Origin: Nomia melanderi
Taxonomy: Eukaryota; Arthropoda; Insecta; Hymenoptera; Halictidae
Assembly (NCBI RefSeq): GCF_051020985.1
Contig: NC_135009.1
Coordinates: 9,370,606-9,434,605, forward strand
Length of the DNA: 64,000 nt
Direction of reading: 5' to 3'
Shown here: piece after piece, positions 63,372-64,000 of the stretch
Numbering within the stretch: position 1 is the first letter of the stretch
How the letters are laid out: each line of letters begins with the position of its first letter
The notes under the pieces: model-generated
Database searches by the model: none
Told to the model about the DNA's origin: nothing
The model's input: the letters and a program-made list of their open reading frames with translations, nothing else
Position numbers and translations under genes: made by a program

Positions 63372-64000
63372 TACCCGTGCTCTCGTCCTCCCCAGTGCTT
63401 CTCTTTCGTTTTTCTTTTCCTTTTTCTCCTCCCTCTTCTTCATTCGCGGTCCCCGCATGCAGATGGGTTCCAGCAACCAAGGTGAACCGGCCTTTCTGCT
63501 CTCTCTTTCTATCTCCCTCTCTTTCTTTCTTCTACATTCTTACTCTTTCATCGTACTCTTACTCTTTCCCTCCCCCTAACTCGAGACTCAAACTTCTTCG
63601 ACTCGACTAACGAGATTTGTCCGATTCCAGCCTGTCGTATTGTGCACTGATTTATTGCGAAAAGTTTTTTAAGGTTGCACTGAGTGCGCCTCCGTGTATA
63701 TATACTCCACGGATGCCGTCTAGGCGAGAGATACAGAGAGAGAGAGAGAGAGCTTTTGCATGCCACGCTGGCAATTTCGTAGTAATTTTTAAGGCCACGA
63801 CATAGGAAGAACCTTCTTCCACGTTTCAGCTTGATAGTTCTTCTTTCGCGCTCGAATCGAGAAACTGTACGCTTGTAGGTACACACGGCGGAACGTGTTT
63901 CGTGGTATACAGGGGGATTCGGAACGAGCGAGGAGCCGGAGACACCGCGTTGAAGTTGCAGACTGTTAGTTTGTCAAGCAATATGCATAATGCAATCGCG

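Larger units (their letters stand above)
57088..64000 (+). other. exd: exd intron 2 (5' part)
   Basis: The donor ACAG|GTGAGT follows base 57087. No exon encoding the next PBC-A residues is found up to the window end, so this intron is at least 6.9 kb. It contains GGCT, GGTC and TTC microsatellites, a TC-rich stretch at 58.16-58.25 kb and TTAA elements at 61.7 and 62.5-62.95 kb. Open frames inside are mainly products of the simple repeats. Enhancers are plausible but not identifiable. Confidence 0.8.

Noticed and set aside
63183..63485. Poly-Glu, poly-Arg and poly-Phe frames across the TTC repeat
   Set aside because: All frames of a trinucleotide repeat stay open; these are microsatellite artefacts inside the exd intron.
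1..64000. CRISPR arrays, bacterial-type operons, rRNA or tRNA genes
   Set aside because: The sequence is eukaryotic with spliced genes. The tandem repeats lack CRISPR spacing, and I found no cloverleaf-like A/B box pair or rRNA signature.

Overview
This window looks like insect nuclear DNA, most likely from a hymenopteran (bee, wasp or ant). The genes have small exons with GT/AG introns, introns range from about 70 bp to several kb, the AT-rich background is broken by CpG-containing stretches, and the PBX-family exon pair matches insect extradenticle closely. The order is an inference; no species can be named from the sequence alone. Gene density is low: five protein-coding genes are supported, four of them in the last 18 kb.

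Layout. Positions 1-1510 (+) hold the last two exons of a nose-resistant-to-fluoxetine (NRF-6) type membrane acyltransferase. From about 2 to 46 kb I find no convincing coding exon. That stretch holds dispersed repeats, degenerate tandem arrays and one possible non-coding first exon near 13-14 kb. Positions 46855-49979 (+) hold a small single-pass membrane protein gene of unknown function. Its reading frame stops at an in-frame TAG (49580-49582), stays open to a good splice donor, and continues in phase through another exon to a second stop. This makes it a strong stop-codon-readthrough candidate. Positions 50643-51759 (-) hold a four-exon SURF6 homologue that converges on it. Positions 52373-53287 (-) hold an apparently intronless protein with two RRM-like domains. 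From about 54.5 kb to the end (+) lie the purine-rich leader, first two coding exons and a very long second intron of extradenticle (exd). The exd gene and the RRM gene are divergently arranged around a shared upstream region of about 1.2-2.5 kb.

Repeats. Two families of short elements flanked by TTAA, with inverted ends, are scattered through introns and intergenic DNA. Family A ends begin TTAACACTAGAACTACCG and family B ends begin TTAACCCTTTGCACTCGA. They look like non-autonomous piggyBac-type MITEs. At two loci an A element and a B-type end share one TTAA. A third dispersed repeat occurs three times (about 502, 12457 and 26204). Tandem arrays occur at 9.1-9.85 kb (about 111-bp and 20-bp units), at 25.15-25.6 kb, and as degenerate ~10-nt arrays at 14.9, 30.9 and 42.5 kb. 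The exd leader and intron carry several microsatellites.

Functionally the genes are independent housekeeping or developmental loci (lipid-related membrane enzyme, unknown membrane protein, nucleolar ribosome biogenesis factor, RNA-binding protein, homeodomain cofactor). I see no operon-like or clustered pathway.
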